A stretch of 64,000 bases of DNA, from assembly GCF_003355475.1 (NCBI RefSeq), contig NZ_CP031356.1, positions 992,001 to 1,056,000 on the forward strand, read 5' to 3'. Positions 1-8,886 of the stretch are shown piece by piece (the first letter of the stretch is position 1; each line of letters opens with the position of its first letter). Position numbers and translations under genes: made by a program. The DNA comes from Brachybacterium saurashtrense (GTDB lineage Bacteria; Actinomycetota; Actinomycetes; Actinomycetales; Dermabacteraceae). The notes under the pieces were generated by a model. It did no database searches and was not told where the DNA came from. It was given only the letters and a program-made list of their open reading frames with translations.

Positions 1-857
1 TCGGCCGCGGCACGGGTGCGCACGAACACGATCGCCGCCTCGGCGGGAGACGTCGCGAGCACCCGCGCGAGGGCACCGGTGCGGTGGCGGAAGGGCACCA
101 CGGCGTAGGTCTGGCGCACGCTCTTGACGGTCGAGGACTGCGGGGTGACGCTCACCCGCACCGGATCCTTCATGTGCGTCTGGGCGACGCGCTGGATCGC
201 CGCGGGCATCGTCGCGGAGAACAGCGCCACCTGGCGGGAGTCGGGGGAGTGGGAGAGGATCTCCTCGACGTCCTCGGCGAAGCCCATGCGGAGCATCTCG
301 TCGGCCTCGTCGAGCACGGCCACGCGGATGGTGTCCAGGCGCAGGTTGGCCCGGCGCATGTGGTCCATCACGCGGCCTGGGGTGCCCACCACCACCTGGG
401 CGCCGCGGGACAGCGCGCGCTCCTGGGGGCCGTAGGGGGAGCCGCCGTAGAGCGCGACCACGTCGAGCCCGCCCAGCGAGGTCGCGAAGGAGGCGATCGC
501 GTCGGCGACCTGCATCGCCAGCTCACGGGTGGGGGCGAGCACGAGCGCCTGCACCTCCCGCACCGAGGGATCGATCGCGGCCAGCAGGGGGAGGCCGAAG
601 GCGGCGGTCTTGCCGGTGCCGGTCTGGGCCACGCCGATCACGTCGCGGCCCTCCAGCAGCGGCGGGATCGCCTGGGCCTGGATGGCGGAGGGCGTGCTGA
701 AGCCGAGCTCGTCGACCGCCCGGCGCAGCGGCGCCGGCAGGTCGATGTCGTCGAAGCTCGGGCTCGCCGGGGCCTCGGGTGCGGCGTCGGCGGGGGCGGT
801 GGAGCCCTCGGCCACGGGGGCGTCGGCGGAGGCGGGGGCAGGGGAGACGTCGGTCAT
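1..857 (-). CDS. DEAD-box ATP-dependent RNA helicase (C-terminal part outside window)
   Basis: The gene runs leftward off the window, so only its first 285 codons are visible. They contain the RecA-like domain 1 of a DEAD-box RNA helicase: a Q motif near residues 53-60, Walker A AQTGTGKT at 77-84, PTRELA, the DEAD box itself and the SAT motif. These helicases unwind RNA duplexes using ATP in ribosome assembly and mRNA turnover. The first 34 residues are an Ala/Pro-rich, probably disordered leader. The ATG at 857 is preceded by a GAAGGA ribosome-binding site 5 nt upstream. The gene is divergent from aspS. The exact subfamily (CsdA/DeaD-like or RhlE-like) cannot be settled without the C-terminal half. 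Confidence 0.93.
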   Translation of the reverse strand, partial: MTDVSPAPASADAPVAEGSTAPADAAPEAPASPSFDDIDLPAPLRRAVDELGFSTPSAIQAQAIPPLLEGRDVIGVAQTGTGKTAAFGLPLLAAIDPSVREVQALVLAPTRELAMQVADAIASFATSLGGLDVVALYGGSPYGPQERALSRGAQVVVGTPGRVMDHMRRANLRLDTIRVAVLDEADEMLRMGFAEDVEEILSHSPDSRQVALFSATMPAAIQRVAQTHMKDPVRVSVTPQSSTVKSVRQTYAVVPFRHRTGALARVLATSPAEAAIVFVRTRAAA

Positions 858-1174
858 GGTGTCCTTCGACAGTCAGGGGATGAACAAGCCCTCACGTGTC
901 GCTAGGGCAGGGGCGCCCACACATCTCGCACGACGAGGGCCGTGCGACAGCACGGCGTGGCTCGGGCGAACTCGGGCGGAACAGGACCCGCGATCTCGCA
1001 GGTCGGACCGTGGACGAGTCTACGGGCAGCATGGCGCGATCAACAGGCCCCCGATGGCGAGATCGCTCACCCTCCGCGGTAGGGTGGGTCCTCCACGCGC
1101 CCCCGCGTGACGGGCCCCGAGGCCCTCCCGCCCGGACGCGCCCCACCCTGTCGTCACCACCAGAAGGACACCCC
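858..1174. other. Intergenic region between helicase and aspS
   Basis: These 317 bp separate two divergent genes. I see a 7-bp inverted repeat (TCGCACG at 926-932, CGTGCGA at 941-947) and a possible -10 for aspS at 1080-1085. The frames that stay open here look like shadow frames, and no RNA gene is recognisable. Confidence 0.5.
1080..1085 (+). promoter_or_regulatory. Possible aspS -10 element
   Basis: TAGGGT fits the TAnnnT pattern and would give an aspS leader of about 85 nt. No convincing -35 is visible. Confidence 0.3.
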
Positions 1175-2989
1175 GTGCTGCGCACCCACACCGCCGGTGA
1201 GCTCCGCCAGGAGCACATCGGACAGACCGTCACCCTCACCGGCTGGATCGGCCGTCGCCGTGACCACGGCGGCGTGACGTTCCTCGATCTGCGCGACGCC
1301 GGCGGCGTCACCCAGGTGGTGGTGCGCGAGGACGAGGCGATGCACCTGCGGGGCGAGTACGTGCTCAAGGTGATCGGCACCGTGGGCCGTCGCCCGGAGG
1401 GCAACGAGAACCCGCAGCTGCCCACCGGCGACATCGAGGTCACCGCGACCGAGGTCGAGGTGCTCAGCACCTCCGCACCGCTGCCCTTCCAGCTCGACGA
1501 GCACAGCGAGGTGGGCGAGGAGGCGCGCCTGCGCTACCGCTACCTGGACCTGCGGCGGCAGGGCCCCGCCGCCGCGATGCGCCTGCGCTCCGAGGTGAAC
1601 CGCGCCGCCCGCGACACCCTGCTGGACCAGGGCTTCGTCGAGGTGGAGACGCCCACCCTCACCCGCTCCACCCCCGAGGGGGCCCGCGACTTCGTGGTGC
1701 CCGCGCGCCTCGCGCCCGGCTCCTGGTACGCGCTGCCCCAGTCCCCGCAGCTGTTCAAGCAGCTGCTGATGGTGGGCGGCATCGAGAAGTACTTCCAGCT
1801 GGCCCGCTGCTACCGCGACGAGGACTTCCGCGCGGACCGCCAGCCCGAGTTCACGCAGCTCGACGTGGAGATGAGCTTCGTGGACCAGGAGGACGTCATC
1901 GCGCTGGCCGAGCAGATCCTCGCCGCCGTGTGGGCGAAGGGCGGTCACGAGGTCGCCGGTCCGTTCCCGCGCATCACCTACGCCGAGTCCATGCGTCGCT
2001 ACGGCTCCGACAAGCCGGACCTGCGCTTCGACCTCGAGCTCGTGGAGATGACCGAGTACTTCGAGAACACGCCCTTCCGCGTCTTCCAGGCCCCGTACGT
2101 CGGCGCGATCGTCATGGCCGGCGGCGCCTCCCAGCCCCGCCGCCAGCTCGACGCCTGGCAGGAGTGGGCCAAGCAGCGCGGCGCGAAGGGCCTGGCCTAC
2201 GTGCTCGTGCAGGAGGACGGCACGCTCACCGGACCGGTCTCCAAGAACATCTCCGAGCAGGAGAAGGCGGGCCTGCTGGAGAAGACCGGCGCCGCCCCCG
2301 GTGACTGCATCTTCTTCGCCGCCGGGGAGCCCAAGAGCTCCCGCGCCCTGCTGGGTGCGGCGCGCGGCGAGATCGCCGAGAAGCTCGGGCTCATCGACGA
2401 GGACGCCTTCGCCTTCGTGTGGGTGGTGGACGCGCCGATGTTCGAGCCGGCCGCCGAGGCGCGCGCCGCCGGGGACGTCGCCGTGGGCGCCGGGGCCTGG
2501 ACGGCAGTGCACCACGCCTTCACCTCGCCGAAGCCCGAGTACCTCGACACCTTCGACACCGACCCCGGCTCGGCCCTCGCCTACGCCTACGACATCGTGT
2601 GCAACGGCAACGAGATCGGCGGCGGCTCGATCCGCATCCACTCCCAGGACGTGCAGCGGCGCGTCTTCGAGGTGATGGGGATCGGGGCCGAGGAGGCGCA
2701 GGAGAAGTTCGGCTTCCTGCTGGACGCCTTCCAGTACGGCGCCCCGCCGCACGGCGGCATCGCCTTCGGCTGGGACCGCATCGTGGCCCTGCTGGCGGGG
2801 GAGGAGTCGATCCGCGAGGTGATCGCCTTCCCCAAGACCGGCAACGGCTTCGATCCGCTCACCGCGGCACCGGCGCCGATCACCGCCCAGCAGCGCAAGG
2901 AGGCCGGCGTGGACGCCGTGCCCGCAGCGCCCGCCGCGGGGCAGGGGGCGCCGGACGGCGTCCGGGCGTCGTCGGCCGAGGAGTCCTGA
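1175..2989 (+). CDS. aspS: Aspartate--tRNA ligase
   Basis: The 604-residue product matches bacterial-type AspRS, which charges tRNA-Asp. In order it shows an N-terminal OB-fold anticodon-binding domain ([17 protein letters not shown]), the class II catalytic core with motif 2 ([19 protein letters not shown]), the bacterial GAD insertion in the middle, and C-terminal motif 3 (GGIAFGWDR). The frame stays open upstream to 896, but homology begins at the GTG at 1175, which has AGAAGG 7-12 nt upstream, so I start there. The last 30 or so residues are a low-complexity Ala/Gly/Ser tail. The gene stands alone, divergent from the helicase and convergent with the DUF3043 gene across a strong hairpin. 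Confidence 0.97.
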   Translation: MLRTHTAGELRQEHIGQTVTLTGWIGRRRDHGGVTFLDLRDAGGVTQVVVREDEAMHLRGEYVLKVIGTVGRRPEGNENPQLPTGDIEVTATEVEVLSTSAPLPFQLDEHSEVGEEARLRYRYLDLRRQGPAAAMRLRSEVNRAARDTLLDQGFVEVETPTLTRSTPEGARDFVVPARLAPGSWYALPQSPQLFKQLLMVGGIEKYFQLARCYRDEDFRADRQPEFTQLDVEMSFVDQEDVIALAEQILAAVWAKGGHEVAGPFPRITYAESMRRYGSDKPDLRFDLELVEMTEYFENTPFRVFQAPYVGAIVMAGGASQPRRQLDAWQEWAKQRGAKGLAYVLVQEDGTLTGPVSKNISEQEKAGLLEKTGAAPGDCIFFAAGEPKSSRALLGAARGEIAEKLGLIDEDAFAFVWVVDAPMFEPAAEARAAGDVAVGAGAWTAVHHAFTSPKPEYLDTFDTDPGSALAYAYDIVCNGNEIGGGSIRIHSQDVQRRVFEVMGIGAEEAQEKFGFLLDAFQYGAPPHGGIAFGWDRIVALLAGEESIREVIAFPKTGNGFDPLTAAPAPITAQQRKEAGVDAVPAAPAAGQGAPDGVRASSAEES

Positions 2990-3014
2990 GCCCGGCCCGC
3001 GGCCCTGCGGCCCG

Positions 3015-3062
3015 CACATGACGACGGCCGACGCGGAGATCCGCGTCGGCCGTCGTCATGTG
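3015..3062. terminator. Bidirectional terminator hairpin
   Basis: A perfect 22-bp inverted repeat (arms 3015-3036 and 3041-3062) around the 4-nt loop AGAT lies between the convergent aspS and DUF3043 genes. It can serve both strands. As usual in high-GC actinobacteria there is no strong U-tract. Confidence 0.85.
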
Positions 3063-3075
3063 TGCTCAGCGCACC

Positions 3076-3669
3076 TCAGCGCGGGTCCTGGCCGTGCCTG
3101 ATCTGGGGGCGCGGGAGCCGGAAGCGGCGGATCTGGATCGCCCGCATGATGCCGTAGCCCACCAGGCCGGCGCCCACCGTGTCGAAGCGCTCGGTGAGCG
3201 CCGCGCGCAGACGCCGGCGCAGCACGAAGCCGTCCACCACGCACAGCGCGATGCCGCCCCACAGCACCACCACCATGCCGGTGCTCAGCAGGGCGGTGAG
3301 CTCGGGCCGGATCAGCGGCAGCACCAGTGCCACCAGCATGAACACCAGGGCGATGGGGAAGAAGTACTCGGCGAGGTTGCGCCGGGAGTCGACCACGTCG
3401 CGCACGAAGCTGCGCTCCGGGCCGCGGTGCTGGGCCGGCATCCTCTTCTCGTCACCGGTCATGAGCGCCTGCTGGGCCTCGGCCCGCTCCCGGTTCGCGC
3501 GCTCGCGGTCGCGGCGTCGGGCCTCCTTGCGGTCATCGACCACCAGGGGCCGACGGCGCGCCGCCTCGGCCTCCTTCCGGGTGCGGGTGGGACGGCCCTT
3601 GGAGCCGGGGCGCGAAGGCTGCGCCGCGGGCTCGGGGCTCTGCGGGGGCTCGGACTTGCGGAAGATCAC
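3076..3669 (-). CDS. DUF3043 membrane protein
   Basis: A 197-residue protein of the actinobacterial DUF3043 family, whose function is unknown. The N-terminal half is highly charged and cytoplasmic (Arg/Lys/Glu-rich, with a GSKGRPTRTRKEAE stretch typical of the family). Two hydrophobic segments follow near residues 108-126 and 130-150, and a basic C-terminal tail ends the protein. The GTG start at 3669 has no Shine-Dalgarno site, but a TAGACT -10 lies exactly 6 nt upstream, so the mRNA is predicted to be leaderless. It is divergent from the M20 peptidase gene, only 61 bp away. Confidence 0.85.
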   Translation of the reverse strand: MIFRKSEPPQSPEPAAQPSRPGSKGRPTRTRKEAEAARRRPLVVDDRKEARRRDRERANRERAEAQQALMTGDEKRMPAQHRGPERSFVRDVVDSRRNLAEYFFPIALVFMLVALVLPLIRPELTALLSTGMVVVLWGGIALCVVDGFVLRRRLRAALTERFDTVGAGLVGYGIMRAIQIRRFRLPRPQIRHGQDPR

Positions 3670-3675
3670 CGCAGC

Positions 3676-3681
3676 AGTCTA
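3676..3681 (-). promoter_or_regulatory. -10 of DUF3043 gene (leaderless)
   Basis: Minus-strand TAGACT ends 6 nt before the GTG start, so transcription should begin at or next to the start codon. Confidence 0.6.
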
Positions 3682-3717
3682 GGCGACGTGCGGCGCGCTG
3701 CCTGCGTCGGGCGGCGG

Positions 3718-3723
3718 TACCGT
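3718..3723 (+). promoter_or_regulatory. -10 of M20 peptidase gene (leaderless)
   Basis: TACCGT ends 7 nt before the ATG at 3731. It overlaps the alternative GTG at 3722, which argues against that codon being the start. Confidence 0.5.
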
Positions 3724-3730
3724 GAGGGCC

Positions 3731-5140
3731 ATGAACTCTCCCGATCCCGCCACCAGCGCCGCACCCGCCGGAGACTCCGAGGAGGTGGCGGCCCTGCGTG
3801 CTCGGCTGGAGGCGCTCCTCCCCGCCGCCGTGGACGATCTCCGCGACCTCGTGCGCATCCCCTCCGTGGCCTTCCCCGGCTACGACCGCGAGCCCGTGCG
3901 TCGCAGCGCCGAGGCGGTGGCCGCACTGCTGCGCGACGCCGGCATGGCGGAGGTCGCGATCGAGTCCGTGGAGGGTGGCAGCCCCGCGGTGATCGGCCGC
4001 ACCCCGGCGGCGGAAGGGCGTCCCACGGTGATGCTGTACGCGCACCACGACGTCCAGCCCACCGGTGACGTCGAGGACTGGACCAGCGCCCCGTTCGAGC
4101 CCGTGGAGCGCGAGGGTCGCCTGTACGGACGCGGCGCGGCCGACGACAAGGCCGGCGTGATGGCGCACGTCACGGCGCTGCGCCTGGTGGGCGAGGAGCT
4201 GGCCGCCGACGGGATCGGGGTGACCGTCTTCGTGGAGGGCGAGGAGGAGGCCGGCTCGCCCACCTTCCGCCCGTTCATCGAGGCCTTCCGCGACCGTCTC
4301 GAGGCCGATCTCATCATCGTCGCGGACTCCGCGAACTGGGCCGTGGGGACCCCGGCGCTCACCACGAGCCTCCGCGGCGTGGTGGACCTGGTGGTCGAGG
4401 TGCGTGCCCTGGAGCATGCCGTCCACTCGGGGCTCTTCGGCGGCCCGGTGCTCGACGCCCTCACCCAGCTCTCCCGTCTGCTCGCCACCCTGCACGACGA
4501 GAACGGAGAGGTCGCGGTCGAGGGACTCACCCGCGCGGCGGACCCGACGGTGGAGATGGAGGAGGCGGACTACCGGCGGGACGCCGGGGTGGTCGACGGC
4601 GCCGAGCTCTCCGGTGTCGGTCCGCTCACCGCCCGCCTGTGGGCGCGCCCCGCGCTCTCCGTGATCGGCATCGACGCGCCGAGCGTGCGCGATGCCTCGA
4701 ACACTCTGGTGCCCGTCTCCCGCGCCAAGGTCTCCCTGCGCATCCCGCCGGGCGAGGACCCCGACGCGGCGATGGCCGCGCTGGTGGCGCACCTGGAGCG
4801 GTACGCCCCCGCCACCGCGCAGGTCACCGTGCGCGAGGGGGAGAAGGGCAAGCCCTACAGCGCTCGCCAGGATGCGCCGTCGATGGACCTGGCGCGCTCC
4901 GCCTTCGCCCGGGCCTGGGGCACGGACGCCGTGGACACCGGGCTGGGCGGCTCGATCCCCTTCATCGCGGATCTCCTTGAGGTGTTCCCCGGCGCGGAGG
5001 TGCTGGTCACCGGGGTGGAGGATCCGGAGTCCCGCGCACACGGCGTGGACGAGTCCCTGCACCTGGGCGAGTTCGCGAAGGTGTGCCTGGCGGAGGCCCT
5101 GCTGCTGCGCGGGGCCGGAGTGCTGGGCGGCCGCGGATGA
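3731..5140 (+). CDS. M20 family dipeptidase / metallopeptidase
   Basis: A 469-residue zinc-dependent M20 peptidase. It has the first metal-binding His-Asp motif (YAHHDVQP, near residue 100), the GRGAADDKAG metal-bridging Asp motif, the catalytic EGEEEAGSP glutamates, and a central dimerisation domain between the two halves of the catalytic domain. These enzymes hydrolyse dipeptides or deacylate amino acids in the cytoplasm; relatives are often labelled dipeptidase or succinyl-diaminopimelate desuccinylase, but I cannot name the substrate. A GTG at 3722 is an alternative start; the -10 at 3718-3723 favours the ATG at 3731. A short membrane-protein ORF follows 49 bp downstream. Confidence 0.9.
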   Translation: MNSPDPATSAAPAGDSEEVAALRARLEALLPAAVDDLRDLVRIPSVAFPGYDREPVRRSAEAVAALLRDAGMAEVAIESVEGGSPAVIGRTPAAEGRPTVMLYAHHDVQPTGDVEDWTSAPFEPVEREGRLYGRGAADDKAGVMAHVTALRLVGEELAADGIGVTVFVEGEEEAGSPTFRPFIEAFRDRLEADLIIVADSANWAVGTPALTTSLRGVVDLVVEVRALEHAVHSGLFGGPVLDALTQLSRLLATLHDENGEVAVEGLTRAADPTVEMEEADYRRDAGVVDGAELSGVGPLTARLWARPALSVIGIDAPSVRDASNTLVPVSRAKVSLRIPPGEDPDAAMAALVAHLERYAPATAQVTVREGEKGKPYSARQDAPSMDLARSAFARAWGTDAVDTGLGGSIPFIADLLEVFPGAEVLVTGVEDPESRAHGVDESLHLGEFAKVCLAEALLLRGAGVLGGRG

Positions 5141-5189
5141 GCGCCTCGAACGGTTCGACGGGATCCGGACACCCCCGTCCCCGCTGCTG

Positions 5190-5402
5190 GTGCCGATGCT
5201 GATGCTCGGTCTGCTGCTGGGCTTCCTCGCCGGGTACTTCCTGCTGTGGTGGGGCGCGCTGGTGGTGCTCGCCGTGATGGGCACCGCGGCGGCGATGGTG
5301 GTCGCGGGTCGCAGCCGCGACGGGGCCACCGGGGTCGTGGCCGGGGTGCTGATGGGTTACCTGGGGATCCTGCTGGTCGCCCTGTTCCGCGGCGTGCTGT
5401 GA
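5190..5402 (+). CDS. Small two-helix membrane protein (hypothetical)
   Basis: A predicted 70-residue protein starting at GTG 5190; ATG codons at 5196 and 5202 are alternatives. It has a hydrophobic hairpin: a first membrane stretch rich in Leu/Phe/Trp (FLAGYFLLWWGALVVLAVMG), a short basic loop with GRSRDG, then a second stretch ending LLVALFRGVL. I recognise no family. It starts 49 bp after the M20 peptidase and probably shares its transcript. The membrane-like composition supports a real gene, but the lack of a clear ribosome-binding site keeps confidence moderate. Confidence 0.5.
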   Translation: MPMLMLGLLLGFLAGYFLLWWGALVVLAVMGTAAAMVVAGRSRDGATGVVAGVLMGYLGILLVALFRGVL

Positions 5403-5470
5403 AACCGGCGGCGGAGCGTGCCCTCCGTCCGTGCGGCGCAGCTCGCACCCCGCGGACGGCCCGCGGGGCG

Positions 5471-5476
5471 TATCCT
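5471..5476 (+). promoter_or_regulatory. -10 of erpA
   Basis: TATCCT lies 29 nt before the erpA start and would give a leader of about 23 nt carrying the GAGGAGG ribosome-binding site. Confidence 0.5.
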
Positions 5477-5505
5477 GGCGGGACACGAGCTTCGAGGAGG
5501 ACCTC

Positions 5506-5865
5506 ATGACCACGCCCACCACCGAGCGCCCCACTGCGGCGCATGGCGTCACCCTCACCTCCGGCGCCGCGCAGAAGGTGACCACGCTGCTGGAGCAGGA
5601 GGGGCGCGACGATCTCCGTCTGCGCATCGCGGTGCAGCCCGGCGGCTGCTCCGGCCTCATCTACCAGCTGTACTTCGACGAGCGGCTGATGGACAACGAT
5701 CTGGTCGCCGAGTTCGACGGGGTCGAGGTGATCGTCGACAAGATGAGCAGCCCGTACCTCAGCGGAGCGGTCATCGACTTCTCCGACACGATCGAGAAGC
5801 AGGGCTTCACCATCGACAACCCGAACGCGGGCAGCTCCTGCGCCTGCGGCGACTCCTTCAGCTGA
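5506..5865 (+). CDS. erpA: A-type Fe-S carrier (HesB/IscA/ErpA family)
   Basis: A 119-residue A-type carrier that receives Fe-S clusters from the Suf scaffold and passes them to apoproteins. The three cluster-ligand cysteines are present: one in the GGCSGLIY motif and two in the C-terminal SCACGD motif. The start is the ATG at 5506 with a strong GAGGAGG site 6 nt upstream. It stands alone before the cytochrome oxidase genes, and likely clients in this window include aconitase, the Rieske protein QcrA and SufR. A strong hairpin follows. The name erpA follows actinobacterial usage; iscA-like would be equally fair. Confidence 0.92.
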   Translation: MTTPTTERPTAAHGVTLTSGAAQKVTTLLEQEGRDDLRLRIAVQPGGCSGLIYQLYFDERLMDNDLVAEFDGVEVIVDKMSSPYLSGAVIDFSDTIEKQGFTIDNPNAGSSCACGDSFS

Positions 5866-5900
5866 GCTGACGCACGGCGGCCCGGAGCCGCCGCGCACCC

Positions 5901-5950
5901 GTGAGGGGCCCGACCGGATGACGATCACGTCACCCGGGCGGGCCCCTCAC
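5901..5950 (+). terminator. Terminator hairpin after erpA
   Basis: Inverted repeat GTGAGGGGCCCG (5901-5912) with CGGGCCCCTCAC (5939-5950). The 26-nt loop itself contains a small TGACG/CGTCA inverted repeat. Confidence 0.7.
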
Positions 5951-5952
5951 CT

Positions 5953-5988
5953 GTGACGGCCGTGACGCCGAGGTCACGGACCGGTCAC
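5953..5988. repeat. GTGAC/GTCAC repeat cluster upstream of ctaC
   Basis: Four pentamers occur in order: GTGAC (5953), GTGAC (5962), GTCAC (5973) and GTCAC (5984), two in each orientation. The last two sit in an 11-bp direct repeat of GGTCACGGACC. This could be a regulator-binding array for the oxidase operon. The central GTGA-N8-TCAC does not fit the N6 spacing of a CRP/GlxR site. Confidence 0.4.
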
Positions 5989-6049
5989 GGACGGTCGGGA
6001 GCGACAGGCCGCGGCGAGTCGAGGTGCCCGCACCACCTCCGGAAAGCCG

Positions 6050-6055
6050 TATGAT
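6050..6055 (+). promoter_or_regulatory. Possible -10 of ctaC operon
   Basis: TATGAT is close to consensus. If used, it gives ctaC a leader of about 175 nt, long for this genome. No good -35 is seen. Confidence 0.45.
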
Positions 6056-6237
6056 GACGTTGTGCCGTCAAAGGGCAGGCCCTGGGCCGGTCTCGGCTCC
6101 TCCCTCGAGGGAGGAGCGCGGCACTGTGGGCATGCCCCGCCCACATCAGCACCAGCTCCGGGCCATGGAGCCGGAACGAGCCCCGTCGCTCGGCCCGACA
6201 CCGTGGCCGGGAGACGACGAGCGGAAGGTCATCCCCT

Positions 6238-7176
6238 GTGATCCCCCAGGTCCCCCAGCGCGCGCGGCGTGGACGCCGCGCCGCCGCAGCAGGCCTCGCC
6301 CTGGCCACACTGGTCCTCGCCGGCTGCTCCCAGGCGCAGCAGCGCGGGTTCTTGCCCGGCCCGGCCGACGGTCAGGAGGTCACCGACCAGACCGAGCGGA
6401 TCACGAATCTGTGGGTCGGGTCCTGGGCCATCCTCGTGGTCGTGGGCCTCATCATCTGGGGCCTGACGATCTGGTGCGCGATCGCGTACCGGCGCCGCAA
6501 GCACGACAAGGGCTTCCCGGTGCAGCTGCGCTACCACGTGCCGCTCGAGCTGATGTTCACGCTCGTGCCCGTGGTGATGGTGCTGACCTTCTTCTACTTC
6601 ACCCAGCGCGACGCCCGTGAGATCGAGATGCACGTGGCCGAGCCGGACTACACCGTCAACGTGGTCGGCAAGCAGTGGAGCTGGGACTTCAACTACGTCG
6701 ACGACGACGTCCACGAGCCCGCCGGTGTGCAGTCCTTCGCCACCGGTGAGGACGGCGCCGCCGAGTCCCTGCCCACCCTGTACCTCCCCGTGGGGCAGAC
6801 GGTCGAGTTCCGCCTCGACTCCCGTGACGTGATCCATTCGTTCTGGGTCGTGGACTTCCTCTACAAGAAGGACATGATGCCGGGGCACACCACCAGCTTC
6901 CAGGTCACGCCCACCCGTGAGGGCACCTACGAGGGCAAGTGCGCCGAGCTCTGCGGCGAGTACCACTCGGACATGCTCTTCAACGTGGAGGTCGTCTCCC
7001 AGGAGGAGTTCGACGCCCACATGCAGGAGCTGCGCGACCAGGGCTACGAGGGCCAGCTGGGCGTGGACCTGAACCGCAATGAGGAGGAGTGGAGCATGCG
7101 CGAGCGCTCGGACGACGCCGGGCCCCGCTACACCGAGGAGACCTCCTCCACCGGCACCGAGGGAGACAACGAGTGA
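6238..7176 (+). CDS. ctaC: Cytochrome c oxidase subunit II
   Basis: A 312-residue CtaC, the subunit of aa3 oxidase that accepts electrons through the binuclear CuA centre. It has an Arg-rich N-terminus and a lipoprotein signal with lipobox LAGC (Cys30), two membrane helices near residues 60-80 and 100-120, and a C-terminal cupredoxin domain with the CuA ligands in [12 protein letters not shown] plus an upstream His in VIHSFWV. The start is GTG 6238 with GGAAGG upstream. Its stop overlaps the GTG of ctaD (GTGA), so the two are translationally coupled. In actinobacteria this subunit joins the bcc-aa3 supercomplex. Confidence 0.96.
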   Translation: MIPQVPQRARRGRRAAAAGLALATLVLAGCSQAQQRGFLPGPADGQEVTDQTERITNLWVGSWAILVVVGLIIWGLTIWCAIAYRRRKHDKGFPVQLRYHVPLELMFTLVPVVMVLTFFYFTQRDAREIEMHVAEPDYTVNVVGKQWSWDFNYVDDDVHEPAGVQSFATGEDGAAESLPTLYLPVGQTVEFRLDSRDVIHSFWVVDFLYKKDMMPGHTTSFQVTPTREGTYEGKCAELCGEYHSDMLFNVEVVSQEEFDAHMQELRDQGYEGQLGVDLNRNEEEWSMRERSDDAGPRYTEETSSTGTEGDNE

Positions 7177-8885
7177 GCACCGAGACCACCGCCGCGCCGA
7201 CCGCCTCGGCGCCCGCGCGGTTCCAGGAGGCGCGGCCGACCTCGCTCGGCCAGTCGTTCTTCAACCTGCTGACCACCACCGATCACAAGCTGATCGGCAA
7301 GATGTACATGGGCATGGCGTTTGCGTTCTTCGCGTTCGGCGGCCTGCTCGCCCTGGGGATCCGCACCGAGCTCTGGGAGCCGGGACTGCAGGTCGTGGTC
7401 TCCAAGGACCAGTACAACCAGCTGTTCACGATGCACGGCACGATCATGTTGCTGATGTTCGGCACCCCGCTGTTCAACGGCTTCGCGAACTACCTGGTGC
7501 CCCTGCAGATCGGCGCCGTCGACATGGCGTTCCCGCGCCTGAACATGTTCGCCTTCTGGGTGACGCTGTTCGGCTCGCTGATCGTGGTCTCCGGCTTCCT
7601 CACCCCGCAGGGCGCGGCCTCCTTCGGATGGTTCGCCTATGCGCCGCTGTCGGACACCACGTTCTCGCCCGGCCTGGGCGGTGATCTGTGGGTGTTCGGC
7701 CTGGCCCTGCAGGGCTTCGGCACGATCCTCGGCTCGGTCAACTTCATCACCACGATCCTGTGCATGCGCATGCCGGGCATGACGATGTTCCGGATGCCGA
7801 TCTTCACCTGGAACACGCTGATCACCGCGGTGCTGGTGCTGATGGCCTTCCCGCCACTGGCCTCCGCGCTGCTGGCGCTGGGCGCCGACCGACGCTTCGA
7901 CGCGAACATCTTCGATCCGTCCAACGGCGGCCCGGTGCTGTGGCAGCACCTGTTCTGGTTCTTCGGTCACCCCGAGGTGTACGTGCTCGCGCTGCCGTTC
8001 TTCGGCATCGCCACCGAGATCATCCCGGTGTTCTCGCGCAAGCCGATCTTCGGCTACAAGACCCTCGTGGGCGCGACCATCTCCATCGCGGCGCTGTCCG
8101 TGACCGTGTGGGCGCACCACATGTACACCACCGGCGCCGTGATGCTGGACTTCTTCGCCTTCATGACGATGCTGATCGCCGTGCCGACGGGCGTGAAGTT
8201 CTTCAACTGGGTGGGCACCATGTGGCGCGGCTCGCTCACCTTCGAGACGCCGATGCTGTTCACCCTCGGCTTCCTCACCACCTTCATCTTCGGCGGCCTG
8301 ACGGGCGTGATCCTGTCCTCGCCGGTGCTGGACTTCCACATCTCCGACACGTACTTCGTGGTCGCGCACTTCCACTACGTGATGGCCGGCACCGTGGTCT
8401 TCGAGATGTTCGCAGGCTTCTACTTCTGGTGGCCGAAGATGTTCGGCTACAAGCTCAGCGAGAGCATCGGCAAGCTGCACTTCTGGCTGCTGACCATCGG
8501 CTTCCACATGACCTTCCTCATCCAGCACTGGCTGGGCGTGGACGGCGCACCGCGCCGCTACGTCAACTACCTCGCCGAGGACGGCTTCGACTGGATGAAC
8601 CAGATCTCCACCGTGGGCGCGTTCATCATGGGTGCCTCCACCCTGCCGTTCCTGCTCAACGTGGTGCTCACGCACCTCAAGGGCGTCAAGGTGGAGGTCG
8701 ACGACCCGTGGGGCTACGGTGCGTCCCTCGAGTGGGCGACCAGCTGCCCGCCCCCGCGCCACAACTTCCACTCCCTGCCGCGCGTGCGGTCCGAGCGTCC
8801 GGCGTTCGATCTCCACCACCCGGAGGTCGCGCTGCAGGACCACATGCTCGCCGAAGAACCCGCCGTGAACCCGAGGACGAACTGA
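7173..8885 (+). CDS. ctaD: Cytochrome c oxidase subunit I
   Basis: A 570-residue haem-copper oxidase subunit I with the haem a, haem a3 and CuB sites. Visible ligands and motifs are the His in [10 protein letters not shown], the CuB His plus cross-linked Tyr in [13 protein letters not shown], the His pair in WAHHMYTTG, and the haem ligands in [10 protein letters not shown]. It spans about twelve membrane helices. The start is GTG 7173, overlapping the ctaC stop by 4 bp. The N-terminus is a Thr/Ala-rich cytoplasmic leader. It is the core of terminal oxidase aa3, which reduces O2 and pumps protons. Confidence 0.97.
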   Translation: MSTETTAAPTASAPARFQEARPTSLGQSFFNLLTTTDHKLIGKMYMGMAFAFFAFGGLLALGIRTELWEPGLQVVVSKDQYNQLFTMHGTIMLLMFGTPLFNGFANYLVPLQIGAVDMAFPRLNMFAFWVTLFGSLIVVSGFLTPQGAASFGWFAYAPLSDTTFSPGLGGDLWVFGLALQGFGTILGSVNFITTILCMRMPGMTMFRMPIFTWNTLITAVLVLMAFPPLASALLALGADRRFDANIFDPSNGGPVLWQHLFWFFGHPEVYVLALPFFGIATEIIPVFSRKPIFGYKTLVGATISIAALSVTVWAHHMYTTGAVMLDFFAFMTMLIAVPTGVKFFNWVGTMWRGSLTFETPMLFTLGFLTTFIFGGLTGVILSSPVLDFHISDTYFVVAHFHYVMAGTVVFEMFAGFYFWWPKMFGYKLSESIGKLHFWLLTIGFHMTFLIQHWLGVDGAPRRYVNYLAEDGFDWMNQISTVGAFIMGASTLPFLLNVVLTHLKGVKVEVDDPWGYGASLEWATSCPPPRHNFHSLPRVRSERPAFDLHHPEVALQDHMLAEEPAVNPRTN

Positions 8886-8886
8886 C

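Noticed and set aside
84..905. Long + strand frame of 273 codons opposite the helicase gene
   Set aside because: It is the antisense shadow of the DEAD-box gene; its Gly/His/Arg-rich composition is typical of reversed high-GC coding DNA.
858..1174. T-box or other riboswitch upstream of aspS
   Set aside because: No T-box consensus, specifier loop or antiterminator is visible, only a short 7-bp stem.
5137..5202. ATGA overlap at the end of the M20 peptidase gene, suggesting a coupled gene
   Set aside because: The frame opened by that ATG stops after 21 codons, so the small membrane protein must start further down (GTG 5190 or a nearby ATG).
5962..5988. CRP/GlxR site (TGTGA-N6-TCACA) upstream of ctaC
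   Set aside because: The GTGA and TCAC half-sites are separated by 8 rather than 6 bp and the outer bases do not match.
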